NCBI GenBank assembly: GCA_005281725.1
Contig: SSBO01000009.1
Location: forward strand, 12,042,250 to 12,106,249
DNA length: 64,000 bases
Source of the DNA: Wuchereria bancrofti
Lineage: Eukaryota; Nematoda; Chromadorea; Rhabditida; Onchocercidae
Direction: 5' to 3'
Shown: positions 12,501 through 23,890 of the stretch, piece by piece
Layout of the letters: every line of letters begins with the position of its first letter
How positions within the stretch are numbered: position 1 is the first letter of the stretch
The notes under the pieces: model-generated
What the model was told of the DNA's origin: nothing
Database searches by the model: none
What the model saw: the letters and a program-made list of their open reading frames with translations, nothing else
Translations under genes and position numbers: made by a program

Positions 12501-15500
12501 TGTGCTTCGTCTTATTTAAGTTTAACCTTTAAATTATGATATAATTTGTATTTTTATCTGAAATGAAACATGAGTTTCTAATGTGATCCAACTGAACGTT
12601 TACAATAAATATTTTAGCGTTCCTTGGAACAGTGGAACAATTCATTTTCGAAATAAAAAAAAAAAATATTTAACAACAATTTTGTTCAAAAAATTATTAA
12701 GGGAAAGATTTCAAATTTTTCAAAATAAAAAGATTTCAGTCCAAAATAATTGCAACGATTTTTTCCTTTTCTTTCATTACATTCCTAGATAACTTCAGAA
12801 AATTAACAAGTAGATGAAAAATAAAAAAAAAAGAACAAAAAAGAAAAAGAAAAAAAAGTCCCTTAGCCTTAAGCTTAAAGCTTAGCAAGCTTTAAACAAA
12901 AGGATTCCATTGGGAAATTTGCAAAAAATTTCGTCCTTTCCTTACTTTTTCATCATTTTTTTTTTTTTACTTCCTATCCATATTAGCTCATTCTCTTTTC
13001 TTTCCTTCTCCTCTTCTCTTAATCCTTCCTCTTCCCAACACTTCAAAATTTATGCTCCCATGGGATATTTATGAATTTAATCAAATAAAGCATCCCCAGC
13101 TTTTAGCACAAAAAAAGATGGGAAAAACAACATAAATTGTTAAAAAATAAGTTTAGAAAAGGAATAGCTAAATGATGTATATGGCAATTTAAAAAGGATT
13201 TTTTTTTCTCAAAATTTCACTACATCTAATAGTAAAATTTTATGAAATACTACTAGCAAAGATAATTTTCGTCGTAAACAATCGGTACAAAATAAACAAA
13301 TAGATTTGATATGTTTTTTCTCTTTTTTTTTGCTTTTTCTGTTTTTTTTTTTTCATGCACTTTACATTATCATTTATTTGACAGAAATAAGGATGGATAA
13401 CGCGTTAAGTGTAACCTTACGTAAAGTATAAAAAATTTGATATGAAAAGAAACCTTCATAAGTGACCGGTTTCCTGGATAACGTATCTACAGGACGGTAA
13501 CGCTGCTGTATTCCCTGTGCTGTTGAGCATGCTAAAAAATGAATGTTAAATTATGATGAATGTGAATGAAATTTAAAACGTAAAAATTTCATATTGGAAA
13601 AATTGGAATAATAAAAATTTTGAACCTTCTTTTTAAAAAAAAAAAAGACATAGTTTAATTCGTATTAATAATTTTACTTAAATGGTTTGATTAGAATTTG
13701 AGATAAAAAAAAATTACTTGATTTGGCAGCATTCATAGGACAAAATGAAAGATTTTTACAAAGGCACATCGTCATTACCGTCAACAGTATGAGTGCACCA
13801 ATTACGCCAACTATAATTACAGCGAGGTAGCTGAAATGATTGAAAATTAGGTAAAAAATGAATTCATTGAGGAAAGTTAAAAGTGAAATAACTTTTCAAT
13901 TTTCAAAGTTCAAGAAAGAAAAAGTAAGGCAATATTTTTCAATTCCCTTTTTTTTTTTTGCTTCCTTCACCTTATCGATATAGTTATTATTCAGCTTATT
14001 TATGATGTAAATTTAAATTATGTTTGGAAGTTTAATTTCCAATGAATTTCTAAATTTATTTACATTTTCATCTAGTTTCGAAATCATTTTCAGAAAATCA
14101 AAAATCACAATAATAGAACTTAGATGTCGCAGTAATTTGCAATATCAAAATAACTTAAATCAAGCGAAATGACAACTGCAGGAAATGACGATACTTGAAA
14201 AATATGGCAGGTGAACTACTTTGTTCCTCCAATAGCATTTTAACTTTTATGCTATTTTAACGAAATTTTCACGAACATTAAAAGTGTCATATCTTTAGGA
14301 AAATTATTAAGTGGCTCTTATGGCTGCTAAAAGTGCAAGAAATTTTCTCATTTCGTGGTCATTTTCATGATAGATTTTTCTTTCTATATAGTTAGTCTCT
14401 ATCTGTAGATTGAAAACAGCGCACTGAGATCAAACGAACATTTTTTGGTGTAGAAGGAAAAAAGAAATTGTTGAAAACTTTATCATTCGATTTATCTATG
14501 TTTCGATCTATCAAAATTAAAAGCAAAATTTTGAGTTATTGTCCACTAGAAAGATGGTCAATGACTGAAAACATCTAGAATTGGCAGCATAATTTCTCAA
14601 TTTATTTGATGTCAAAACCTCTGACAATACAGTTTTTAATCAGTCGAGAAATTTAACCATGATAATTTGATGCATGATAAAATTGCCTATAGTGCTATCG
14701 AAATTACTTTTTAAAATAGATCGGTACTACTGGGACAAAATTTAGGTAAATTTCAATAATAACTTAATCAAAATGAAGAATTTGATAAGTCACGCTTAAT
14801 GAGAGTTGACACTTAACTTCATTTCCAGTTTTACTTTATGCTAATATGATTTCTCTCTGTTAACAAAGGAGTGTTGGGTTTTCTTTGACAGATCTATTTG
14901 GCCATATTGATAATGTAAACATGTAAGCAACAAAAAATAAAAAGTTCTCAAAATTGTTAATAAAACATTTGCATTAACTGATGCAATGACAAATTTTATT
15001 TTAAAGAACGCAGGTAATAATGTAAATGAGATTCTAAGAGTAATATGGGGTCTCTACTTTTTGGTTTAATAGTAATACTCATCCTTTTTGGAATGGGCGA
15101 TATTTGCTCAGCTGCAGCTTCAATTGATGGGACAGATATATGCAAATAGGAAGGTGACTGTATGTTCAAATAGGGAAGTAATTTGGGTAGGAAATAATGA
15201 GCCAAATTTTCTTCATAGAGGGACAGATCATTTTAGAAATAGATGTACTTCATCGTTTCTGGCTTAATAATTTACAAATGTACTTCAGCAGTGTGTGAAT
15301 TGAAAAAAAAAAAGAGAATATGATTAATTTCAATTCAGTATAAAGAAGAGGAAAATAATAGTTAATTTGGAATTCGAGCGTAAATTTATGGATTGTAGGA
15401 GGAACTAAAATTAAATCAATTTAATCCACGGAAAGCTATTTCCACAAATTGTACTTCTAAACTGAAATTATATTGCGGAAATTATAAATGCCAAAAACCT

Positions 15501-18500
15501 GTTGCAAATGTGTCGATAGTGTTCCCTGCAATAACTTTATAATATATGTATATATATATATATAATAATATACTAATGAATGTTATAACTAATTAATCAT
15601 TCGTAATTTTCCTAGCATTCGTTACTATTGAAAATGATTCACTGAAATAGATGACAGATTAATCCATAACATATTCACTTAGTTTTAATTTTCCTTTTGC
15701 ATCTTAAGATAATCATTAAATGCAGTAGGACAGACCTTCTCATCAATATGCTATTTAATTAATTCACAGACAAAGAAGAATAACAAATGAAGCCGTAATA
15801 TATCACTGATGTCTTAGTAATTAAACTTTTACTATGAATGATATTCAGCTAGCAAATCAATAATGAACCTAAAAATACTAATAATGATGATAATAACAAA
15901 GTAAAAATATTTTTTTGTGATATTACTGTTACCATAGTATTTACTATTATTTATTATTATTACTATTATTATTGTTATTATCATTATCACTATCATTATC
16001 ATCGTCATTACCGCTGTTATGGGTAGTTAGTGATGTATGAAATATTTATACGCTCACAAACAAAGAGGTGTAAATTATTTTGGTTCTATATATTTGCTAT
16101 TCGTTTATCGAAGCCTCAGTAATTTATCATTTGCTGCTGTTGCCGTTAATTGATTATCTACAACACTGTTAGGATTACATCCTAATTAACAATATTGAAA
16201 TTAATTACTCAGACTTTTCAAATTCCAAAATTTCTAACACGGGTAAAATGTAAATGCTTTACATCACAACATTTTTAGGCATAGCAAATAACAACTGTAA
16301 CAATAACAACAACAACAACAACAACAGCTCAAACTTCATCAGTATACTAAAATAATGATTGAAATTTTGTTTTGAAATTTCATTACGATTTTATGAATTA
16401 TACAAAAAAACTTCAGGATTTTGTATAATTGTTAAATGTTTCGATCTATAAGCTATCAAAATGTTTTATTCAAAAGTTAATTGTTCCACCGTATCACATG
16501 CATTCCGAGATAAAAGACCCCAAAAACGGTAAAAGAATAAAACAGAAATGATGAAAGGAAAAATTTTTTTTTTTGGTGAATATTTATGAAATTCTATTGG
16601 TTATTGCGTGACTGTTAGAATGTTTTAAATGAAAAAAAAAAGCAATAATTCAAACCGATGAATGAATTGAGAGGACTCATTCGAGAATATTGCTATCGAA
16701 CGATGACGATTTTATTGAGTACCATATCCAAAATATTTGTTTTTTAATTTCTTGAAGCAGTTAGCTTTGAAAATACAATAAAGCTCATAATTTCATTATA
16801 AATTTTACATTATCTTCAACAGTTATCGCAGTAAATATTACTTTCCCATAACTAAACAATATTTAACAATTTAATTTCTAATTTCACTAAAAACAAACTA
16901 AAATTATTACGTGAAAGAGAAAGGAAGATAAGAAAGAAGTAACGAAAGGAATGGATAAATCATTATATAAAATCATAAAGTCATGATATAACATTCACTA
17001 TAAAAGATTCATACGAAAACAACATTCATTTTTGAAATATTATCTGACTGTTAATCTAATTTTAAAACATTATCAAAATGTATAGATTCGAGAATGTGAT
17101 GTTACAACGACAGGTGTCTTTTTCTTGCAGTCTTAAATTTTAGTTAAGAGAATAATATGACAATCACAAATGATAAAATGTCAAAAACATAACATCATCC
17201 CATCTAAATCATCTATAATTCACAGATTTCAGAATAATTCCAATCATTTTCTAAGTTTTGAAAAGAGAAAAAAAAAAAGACTCTTCACCTGTCCGAAACA
17301 GTTTTTCATTTATATTTTGTGATGGGTGATAAGTCACTGTATTATTTCATTATAACGATATGTCAAAAAGATAATCCCGCGGGATATGTGATATACTGAT
17401 ACAACGTTGACCTATTATATTCTAACAACATATGTATATATTATAATGATTTATAATAGGCATTATTTTCAGTTGTCAATTTAGAGTAACAAAGAATAAA
17501 TTATGCAAGACTGGGAAATAATTCATTCAAAAAGTGAATAATTAATTTTAAAACAATTGAGATGTCGAGAAAATTGCTACATTTAACAAATTGTTTGCAG
17601 CAAGTGAATGACTGCTTAATTATATCTTGTTAAATGCAAAAACTCAATAAATATCATAATATAGTTTCGAGCTAAAATGATAAAATGATACTTTTATTTC
17701 ATCATAGATTTTAGATTAAAAAAAAAAAAAAGAAAAAAATGTCGTCACGCAAGCAAATACTTATGGATGTTCAAAAACCGTAGATACATGTATTCTCAAA
17801 GAATTCTGAAATTTCAATTTTTGTAGTAATTTTTTTAATTAAATTCAGTTTTTTTTACTAAATTTCCACAAGAGAATTTCAAAAATATATTTCGATTTTC
17901 TTTAAAAATCTCAAGTGTCTCTTTTCATTTCTTTCACAAACGCAACTTGAAATAGTGCTAATATGATGTCTAATTTTCCGAAACAGTTGGAAAAAAAAAA
18001 GATAAATGTAAGAGGAAAATATGAAAAGATGAGAATGAATGAATGAAAGGAAACAAATTATTGAATTGCTAATTTGTTCAAATTTATTCTTCCTTATCAT
18101 AATATACTTATTATATGAGCTATGAAAGACAAACTATTTTGAATGTTAATGCATAAGTGCTTCAACAACAAAACTCTTTCATCGTTTCCATTCTTTCATT
18201 CAAAACAGATACAATTAATGCGTAATAATAAATAAACTTCCTTCTTATGAAAATGACAGATAGACAAAAGATTGTAAGTATAAATCAAACGGGAAACGAA
18301 AACAAAAAAGAAATCAGTTCGAAGATCATTTAATGGATAATTCAATGAAATTAATACTATCATCATCAAAATAATCGTAGCAATAAGTTCAAAGAAAAAA
18401 AAAATCAATTTAAAGAATACCATCATCCCATTTTATAATTCTCTTTATAACCCAAAAATTTTCATAAAATCAAATAAGGATTATTTGAATGCCTTATAAA

Positions 18501-20842
18501 ATCTCAATTCTTTTCTCTATCTCTATCTCTCCCTCTCCCTCTCTCTCTCTCCTCCTTTTTTTCCTTCATTCTAAAAATAAGTAAATAAATCTCACCCAAC
18601 TGCAACATTTACCTGTTTATTTCTGATTTTAAAAATTCGACCATTCTAAATTTTGAATAGAAACCAATTTATTAAGAAAAAAAAAACAACAACAAACAAA
18701 CTAACGGTTAATGATAAAATTCCAAATAATGGGATCAGTGAATAACTAATTCTCATAAATTCTGAATAATTACTTAATAGATCGACGTCATTTATCAAAT
18801 CACTATTAAATTTCACATTCATTTTCAGTTTTTTGTTACTGAGAGCTATTTACTCACTATTTCATAATCTTTTTCAAAATTTTTTTTTAAAGAAAAAATA
18901 TTGAAAGCTCCTGAAAGGCACCGTTGCTCTTTTTATGATATATTCCAGAAATGACTCACGTAAATGCTAAAAACGAGGAAATCCATTTTGTAATTGATTA
19001 AACTATTTGAATAATAATCTTCCCAATGTCAGCGGAATTTTGCTCTTAAAAAAAAAAAAAAAAAAAAGAAAAGCTAATAGAATCGGTATAAAATGAAGAG
19101 TAATCAAAGTAACTCAATATAATTCATCTTATGAATTGATGCTACTTTACTATTTAACATAGCCATCATCAGTTCAACTAAAAAGTGGTATATGATTTAT
19201 AAAATCAAATTATTCCATTTATTCTGCTTCATCCTTTTCCGGAATTATACTACGATATTTTCATTTCATAGTGAAGTTTAACGTTTGATGTCAACTAGTA
19301 ATGTCATCTTTGGCTGAATTTTTTTTTTTAAATCAATTCATTCCCCAATTTCTTTAACTTCTTTTTATATATTCAACATCAACCGACAAGTTGATTACTT
19401 TTATAAACTGTTGTTAATAAACTTATTCCTTTTCTTCTTCATGCATATTACTAAGCTTATTGTTAGACAAATCTGGCATATTCAAGTGTGATTGTTCGAT
19501 TTTCAGAAATCTTTAATTAAAATTCAAAAATAAAGGGAAAAAATAAAAAGTACAAAAACAAGTCCAAAATTATTGGTATAACTATGAAATGCTTCTGAAA
19601 TTTATAGTTTAACTACTACTCAATCATAAATTATTATTAATATAACTTGTTGTAAAATTAATTTAGTTTAAACAAAGAAATGTGGGAAAAAAAAAAGCAA
19701 AACAATCTGTTAGTAAATTTATGCATAATTTACTTCCCTGATTCACATTTTAATTAAATTAGATGGTAAAAAGGATGTTGAATAATAGGTAAATTAACAT
19801 ATAACTGAAAAATAATATTTTTGTAATAGAATGTCGAAAGAAAGAGAGAAAAAGATTGCTTATATCATCAATGTAACTAAATTTACTCTTCGATATTTCT
19901 CTCTTTACATTTATATATATCTACTATCTCCCTCTCTTTTCACTGATAACATTTTTCATCCTCGAAAATGGTAACACCAGAAAACGAACATCCGTTCACG
20001 CAAGTAATGCAAGTACAATGTATAAGCCATTTTCAGACATAGCTTAATTCTACTTCAGGTTAGGTTGTCACCATCATTGTCACCAAAAATAGTAGTAGTA
20101 GTAGCATCAACATACCAAGTAACATTCCTTAGAACAGTTGTAATAATCAATAGAGAAATGTCGTTTTTCTTTCTCGTTTATTTTATTTTATTCAACCTAT
20201 ATTTGCACTCTCTACAATGATTCAGACTGGGACAGGAAATGAATGAATAGAAAAACATGAAATGAAAATTACAGAAATGAGAAGAAGAGACGGAAAGAAT
20301 AATGATGAAACCGGATCAAGTATCGTAATGGATGATTGTAGTTTTAGCAATAGGAGAAGGAAAAGAGAGAAGATAAGGAAAGGATAATTAACAGGAAATG
20401 AAATTTTGCACCCTGAATTGAACAAAAAGAAAACCGAGAAAGCATAGCATGAAAACGCAAAAAAAAATGAAAAAAAGAAAACTAACTTCTTGATGAACTG
20501 TCGCCTAATTTCGGCTGCCTGCTCTGCTTCGATTTTATAGAGATGCTCCTGTGAGCAGCAATAGTAACTTCCGGGAATAATATGAGATGGACAGCAATAT
20601 TTTTCATCTTCATTATTCTTAAAATCTGGACATACTTTCCGTTTTGTGATCGCTGCCGGTTTATTCAAGCCACTACTACTGCTGCTACTACCGCTAACAC
20701 CAGAACCGGATGATTCAGATGGACATGTTACCGCATCAACAATTCGTAATACAAGTATGAGTGGTACAATAATATAGCGATAATATAAAATCGCAGTTAA
20801 TGTTCCAAGAAATGCCGTCGAACAACGAAATGAAGAAGCCAT
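9551..20842 (-). CDS. Shisa/WBP1-like Cys-rich single-pass membrane protein with PPPY tail (4 exons)
   Basis: Exons in coding order: 20842-20487, 13830-13718, 13531-13454, 9666-9551; 220 residues, all junctions phase-consistent. Residues 1-37 carry a hydrophobic signal-type segment. A serine-rich linker (about 42-58) leads to a compact Cys-rich module with CP at 71-72, YCCP at 82-85 and YYCC at 93-96. After a short charged helix comes one membrane helix, about 120-141 (AVIIVGVIGALILLT). The cytosolic tail ends in APPPYE with PPPY at 184-187, a ligand for WW domains such as those of NEDD4-type ligases. The layout of signal, CC-rich module, membrane helix and PPxY is that of Shisa, WBP1 and VOPP1 proteins, which act in receptor trafficking. 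The exact subfamily is uncertain. Introns are 6.7 kb, 186 bp and 3.8 kb. Reading exon 3 through its donor would give a shorter unconserved tail stopping at 13374. Confidence 0.75.
9667..13453. other. intron 3 of the Shisa-like gene
   Basis: A 3.8-kb AT-rich intron read on the minus strand. It contains the triple-frame island at 11309-11622 and a slightly GC-richer patch near 10870-10960 with no usable frame. Otherwise I see nothing coding. Confidence 0.65.
11309..11622 (+). other. island with three overlapping open frames inside Shisa-like intron 3
   Basis: All three plus-strand frames are open for 65-97 codons and the segment is richer in G and C than its surroundings. The best exon candidate is 11341-11528: it starts right after an acceptor (TGTTACAG), reads GAA AGT GTG GAT..., contains a CYC...C...C cluster and ends with a lysine/glutamate-rich tail (ARRKKEKEETE) at TAG 11526-11528. 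A possible upstream exon follows TTTCATTACAG at about 11228. I do not recognise a family, and no full gene can be assembled. It is opposite in strand to the host gene, so it may be a nested gene, an old mobile fragment or chance. Confidence 0.3.
15045..15149 (+). CDS. 34-codon micro-ORF resembling a secreted peptide
   Basis: Starts MGSLLFGLIVILILFGMGD and continues CSAAASIDGTDICK before TAG. A short N-region, a hydrophobic core of about 15 residues and a small-residue SAAAS segment look like a signal peptide with a cleavage site, leaving a very short product with one or two Cys. An AG (TTTTAAAG) lies about 38 bases upstream and could be an acceptor. It is antisense to the Shisa-like gene and sits in its largest intron. 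The opposite strand here also carries a 69-codon open frame. There is no family evidence; chance is quite possible. Confidence 0.2.
   Translation: MGSLLFGLIVILILFGMGDICSAAASIDGTDICK
15940..16015. repeat. ATT/ATC triplet array
   Basis: An imperfect run of TTA/ATT units that drifts into ATC units. Confidence 0.85.
16297..16326. repeat. (AAC)n microsatellite
   Basis: About nine tandem AAC units. Confidence 0.9.
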
Positions 20843-23420
20843 TCTTTATTATCAAAGAAAGAATATTGTTCAAATTTCTAACTGATCAGTGAATACATGA
20901 TGTTATCGATATCATCTGAAGTCCATTAATTCATTCCGTCAAATTTGATCAGTTTGCTTATGACAGGAAAATCGCACAATATGAAATTTCAAAATAATTT
21001 TATTATTTTTATTAATTTAATCATCATCCACAAATATATCTTTCAATTCAAATGACACAATTTTTCTTTTTTTTTTTTGCCTCTATATGTATTTCATGAT
21101 AAAATTTCTCTAGTGGTGAAGCTATTTTGATAAAATTATTAATGATGAAATAAGCAACCATTTATGATATTTAAGAAGGAAGAAAATTAACGCTGAAATA
21201 CTCATACCGAGCCATATGTTCTCGGAATCATCCCGAGAGTAGTTAGTTAATAGAGAAGGAAGAGGAGGAGGAGGAGACAAGCGACTATATAACGAATTTA
21301 ACGGAGTTGATCAATAATTAAATAAACAAGTACACAGCAAACAATCACAATTGGCTTTGAATGGTTTGTGGTAGGTAAAGGAGCATAAATGTGAAAAAGG
21401 TAGGTGACAAAGAAAGGATATGAGAAGGAAGGAAAGGAGAAGAAGGAAGGCCGGAGATGGAGAAGAAGGGATGGAAGCCGGAAAAAAGGAGAAAAAACCA
21501 GGATTGAATGATGAAATTAAATAAATGGAATTTTGGTATAAAACAAAAAAAAAAAAAGCTGTTGTCTCTTTTACACTGAATGATTTGAAATCAAATGATA
21601 AACAACCATATGTATGTATGTATGTGTGTGTATGTATGTGTGAATAAATATTTGACATGAAATTGAAAACAAGTAACCATCGATCAATGAAATGAATTTG
21701 AGAGAGATCTGAATAAATAGATAGATGAGAGATGGGTGAAAAGGAGATCAATCAAGGAAAGCTTTTCAACAATCAACAATCAAATTGCAATTGAAAAATT
21801 ATAAATAATAAATTTATCAAATGTTACAATTTGCAGAAATAGATGAAAAGAAAAATGAAAAGCAAAAACCGTTTCAAAATTCATTTTAAAGTATTTATTC
21901 CAAAAATTTATTTTATAGTAACTCATCTATTATCTTCATTTATACATGACAAATTGTCCTATATTTAGCATAGTTAATTAATTAATTAATGTGATTTAAT
22001 AAATTGAAACAATGGCGCAATTTTCCTTTTTTTTTCATATCCATTTAGAGGAGAGAGTGTTAATTGAAATTGAGTTTGATGATATGTTTAGAATTTTTCA
22101 TTTTCTGCTTTTGTTTTGTTACTAATTCATTGTTTCATCTCGTTGATTTCTATTTGATTAGCAAGAGAATGAAGATGTTGAATTGAGCTTGGATTTTGAA
22201 ATTGACATTCAGCTACTTTTGCTATTCCATTCCATTTAAATCATTAAAGTTCACTGATAATTTTGTATTCTATTTTTCCTTCATCTTATATAATCAAATT
22301 ATTATCGCAGAGGAACGGATATATTTATTATAAATTATTTAAGATTTAGCTATTGAAAAGAAAAAAAGAAAAACAAAAATTGAATTAACTAAATGCTTGC
22401 TTGCAGGAAATGTATCCCAAAAGCAGTAGAGAAAATTTAGCTTTCCTAGATTCGTCGTCTCAATCACCTTTAAATACAGATTTTTTCAGAGTGAAATAAA
22501 ATTTAAAATTTATTAGTTCAGTGAGCAAAAATGTAAAAATAATATCAAAGTTGCACTGAGTGAAGTTTGTACCATGGAAAAAATGACGATAAACTGATAC
22601 GGTACATTGTTGAGACAACAAAACGAGAATTTATGGGAAGCACTAAAAGAAATGCCCAAACATTTCTATAAATTAATTCTTGAAATGCTCTTTCTATCGG
22701 TGGGAATTGCTAGCAAAAAGCTTTTTGATTCCCTGGTGATTCAATCATTGGATTTTCTACAAATAAATTAGTAAATAATAGTATGTCAACATTCTGAAAC
22801 TTCTTTTCTTGAGGAAAGAAGAGATTTTTGCTCAAAAAAAAAAAAAAAAAATAAAATAATGTAGGAATTATTTCCGGAAAAATGAGCATTTCGAAAATAA
22901 TTAAACAAATATGTATGAGTGTCATGGGATATTCTGCTTGTTACCCACAATATTGTATCTACTAGTAAATGCACATGTCTATTACAAAAATATTAGATGG
23001 CTTTCAGAATGGTACGTAATACTACGTAATATCAGTATTGAGTAATCTTTAAATCTTGAATTATTAGCTTTATATTTCCAAATATAAACAGCAATATTTT
23101 GACGTAACCCTTCCATGTGATAGAATAAGTAAATATGTAACTGTAATAAGAAGATAATCAAAAATGGAAGTAAAGTGCGACATGTCATCATCATATGTCA
23201 CTAATAATGGAAATTCACATAAACAGTGCAAATGCGCCAATGAACCAGTGGAAGACTGTATGATAAGGTAGGAAGGATATGATGCTATTCCCGAAAGCCG
23301 GTTTTTCATCTCTTCTATGCTAACAATTTCATCAACCGTATTAGCTCCCTGTGCTTACAATTCAATTCACATTAGCGCTTTAAGCTCGCTATGACTTTAA
23401 GCATCATTTTGATGTCACAG
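20843..23420. other. 5' flank of Shisa-like gene, intergenic
   Basis: Probable promoter region of the minus-strand gene. It contains a purine-rich tract (about 21240-21280 and 21400-21500, mainly GGA/GAA on the plus strand), whose complement gives a long but meaningless Ser/Phe/Leu-rich open frame, and a TATG/TGTG run (21608-21642). No exon is recognised. Confidence 0.6.
21400..21500. repeat. purine-rich (GGA/GAAG) tract
   Basis: Almost entirely G and A on the plus strand. Low complexity, not coding. Confidence 0.7.
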
Positions 23421-23423
23421 CAA

Positions 23424-23482
23424 CAACACACAAACACACATACACGTGTACACACACACACATACACACACACACACACACA
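23424..23482. repeat. (CA)n microsatellite
   Basis: Mostly CA units with occasional TA. It borders the GC-rich patch on its left. Confidence 0.95.
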
Positions 23483-23815
23483 CTACATCAACGACACAGC
23501 AGTCCACACTAGAACTACCGACAAAGCAGCACACAGACAAATACATAAACTCGGAAAAAACGTCCGACAAGGACGCTAAGGCCTTCCTTCCCTCAAAGAA
23601 TATCCGAACGATGCTCGCTCCGCCTCTGTATTGCAGCCAGAACAATGAAAACGGAGCAAAAGTACGGGCGATTTCATTCCTAGTCGGGGGCCTTAATAGC
23701 CTCAGGGTCTCCTTGCCCATCTCCGCCCCATGGAGACGGGGAAAGCATCAGGCTCGCCACACCCTAACAGACTAACATCCCATCCTTCGACCATCCGGAA
23801 ACATGCTATCACTAC
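23483..23815. other. GC-rich anomalous patch between CA arrays
   Basis: About 330 bases whose base composition is markedly higher in G and C than anything nearby (for example AGTCGGGGGCC, CTCCGCCCCATGG). It is bracketed by CA-rich arrays on both sides. Open frames on both strands run through it but extend into the CA repeats, and I recognise no protein. It may be a transposable-element fragment, a recent insertion or a small functional RNA region. Its origin cannot be decided from the sequence alone. Confidence 0.5.
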
Positions 23816-23890
23816 CACACACATACACATACATGAACATATTCACACACATACACAAACACACATACATACACATACATAACACATGTA
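23816..23890. repeat. CA/CATA-rich array
   Basis: Imperfect CACACATA and ACATACATAC units to the right of the GC-rich patch. Confidence 0.9.

Larger units (their letters stand above)
13831..20486. other. intron 1 of the Shisa-like gene
   Basis: A 6.7-kb intron. It holds a TA run near 15547, ATT/ATC triplet arrays (about 15940-16015), an AAC array (16301-16326), a CT-rich tract near 18510-18552 and several poly-A runs. A small open frame with a signal-peptide look lies on the plus strand at 15045-15149. No other exon-like segment is visible. Confidence 0.65.

Noticed and set aside
13374..13453. Read-through end of Shisa-like exon 3 as the true C-terminus
   Set aside because: Splicing at GAAG/GTTTCT joins in phase to the PPPY exon at 9666, which fits the family far better than the unconserved read-through tail.
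21311..21751. 146-codon minus-strand open frame
   Set aside because: It reads a purine-rich tract and a TATG microsatellite; composition is Ser/Phe/Leu/His low complexity with no domain, start context or splice support.
23415..23775. 100-codon frames over the GC-rich patch on both strands
   Set aside because: The frames run straight into CA repeats and no protein family is recognisable, so I annotate the DNA patch only.
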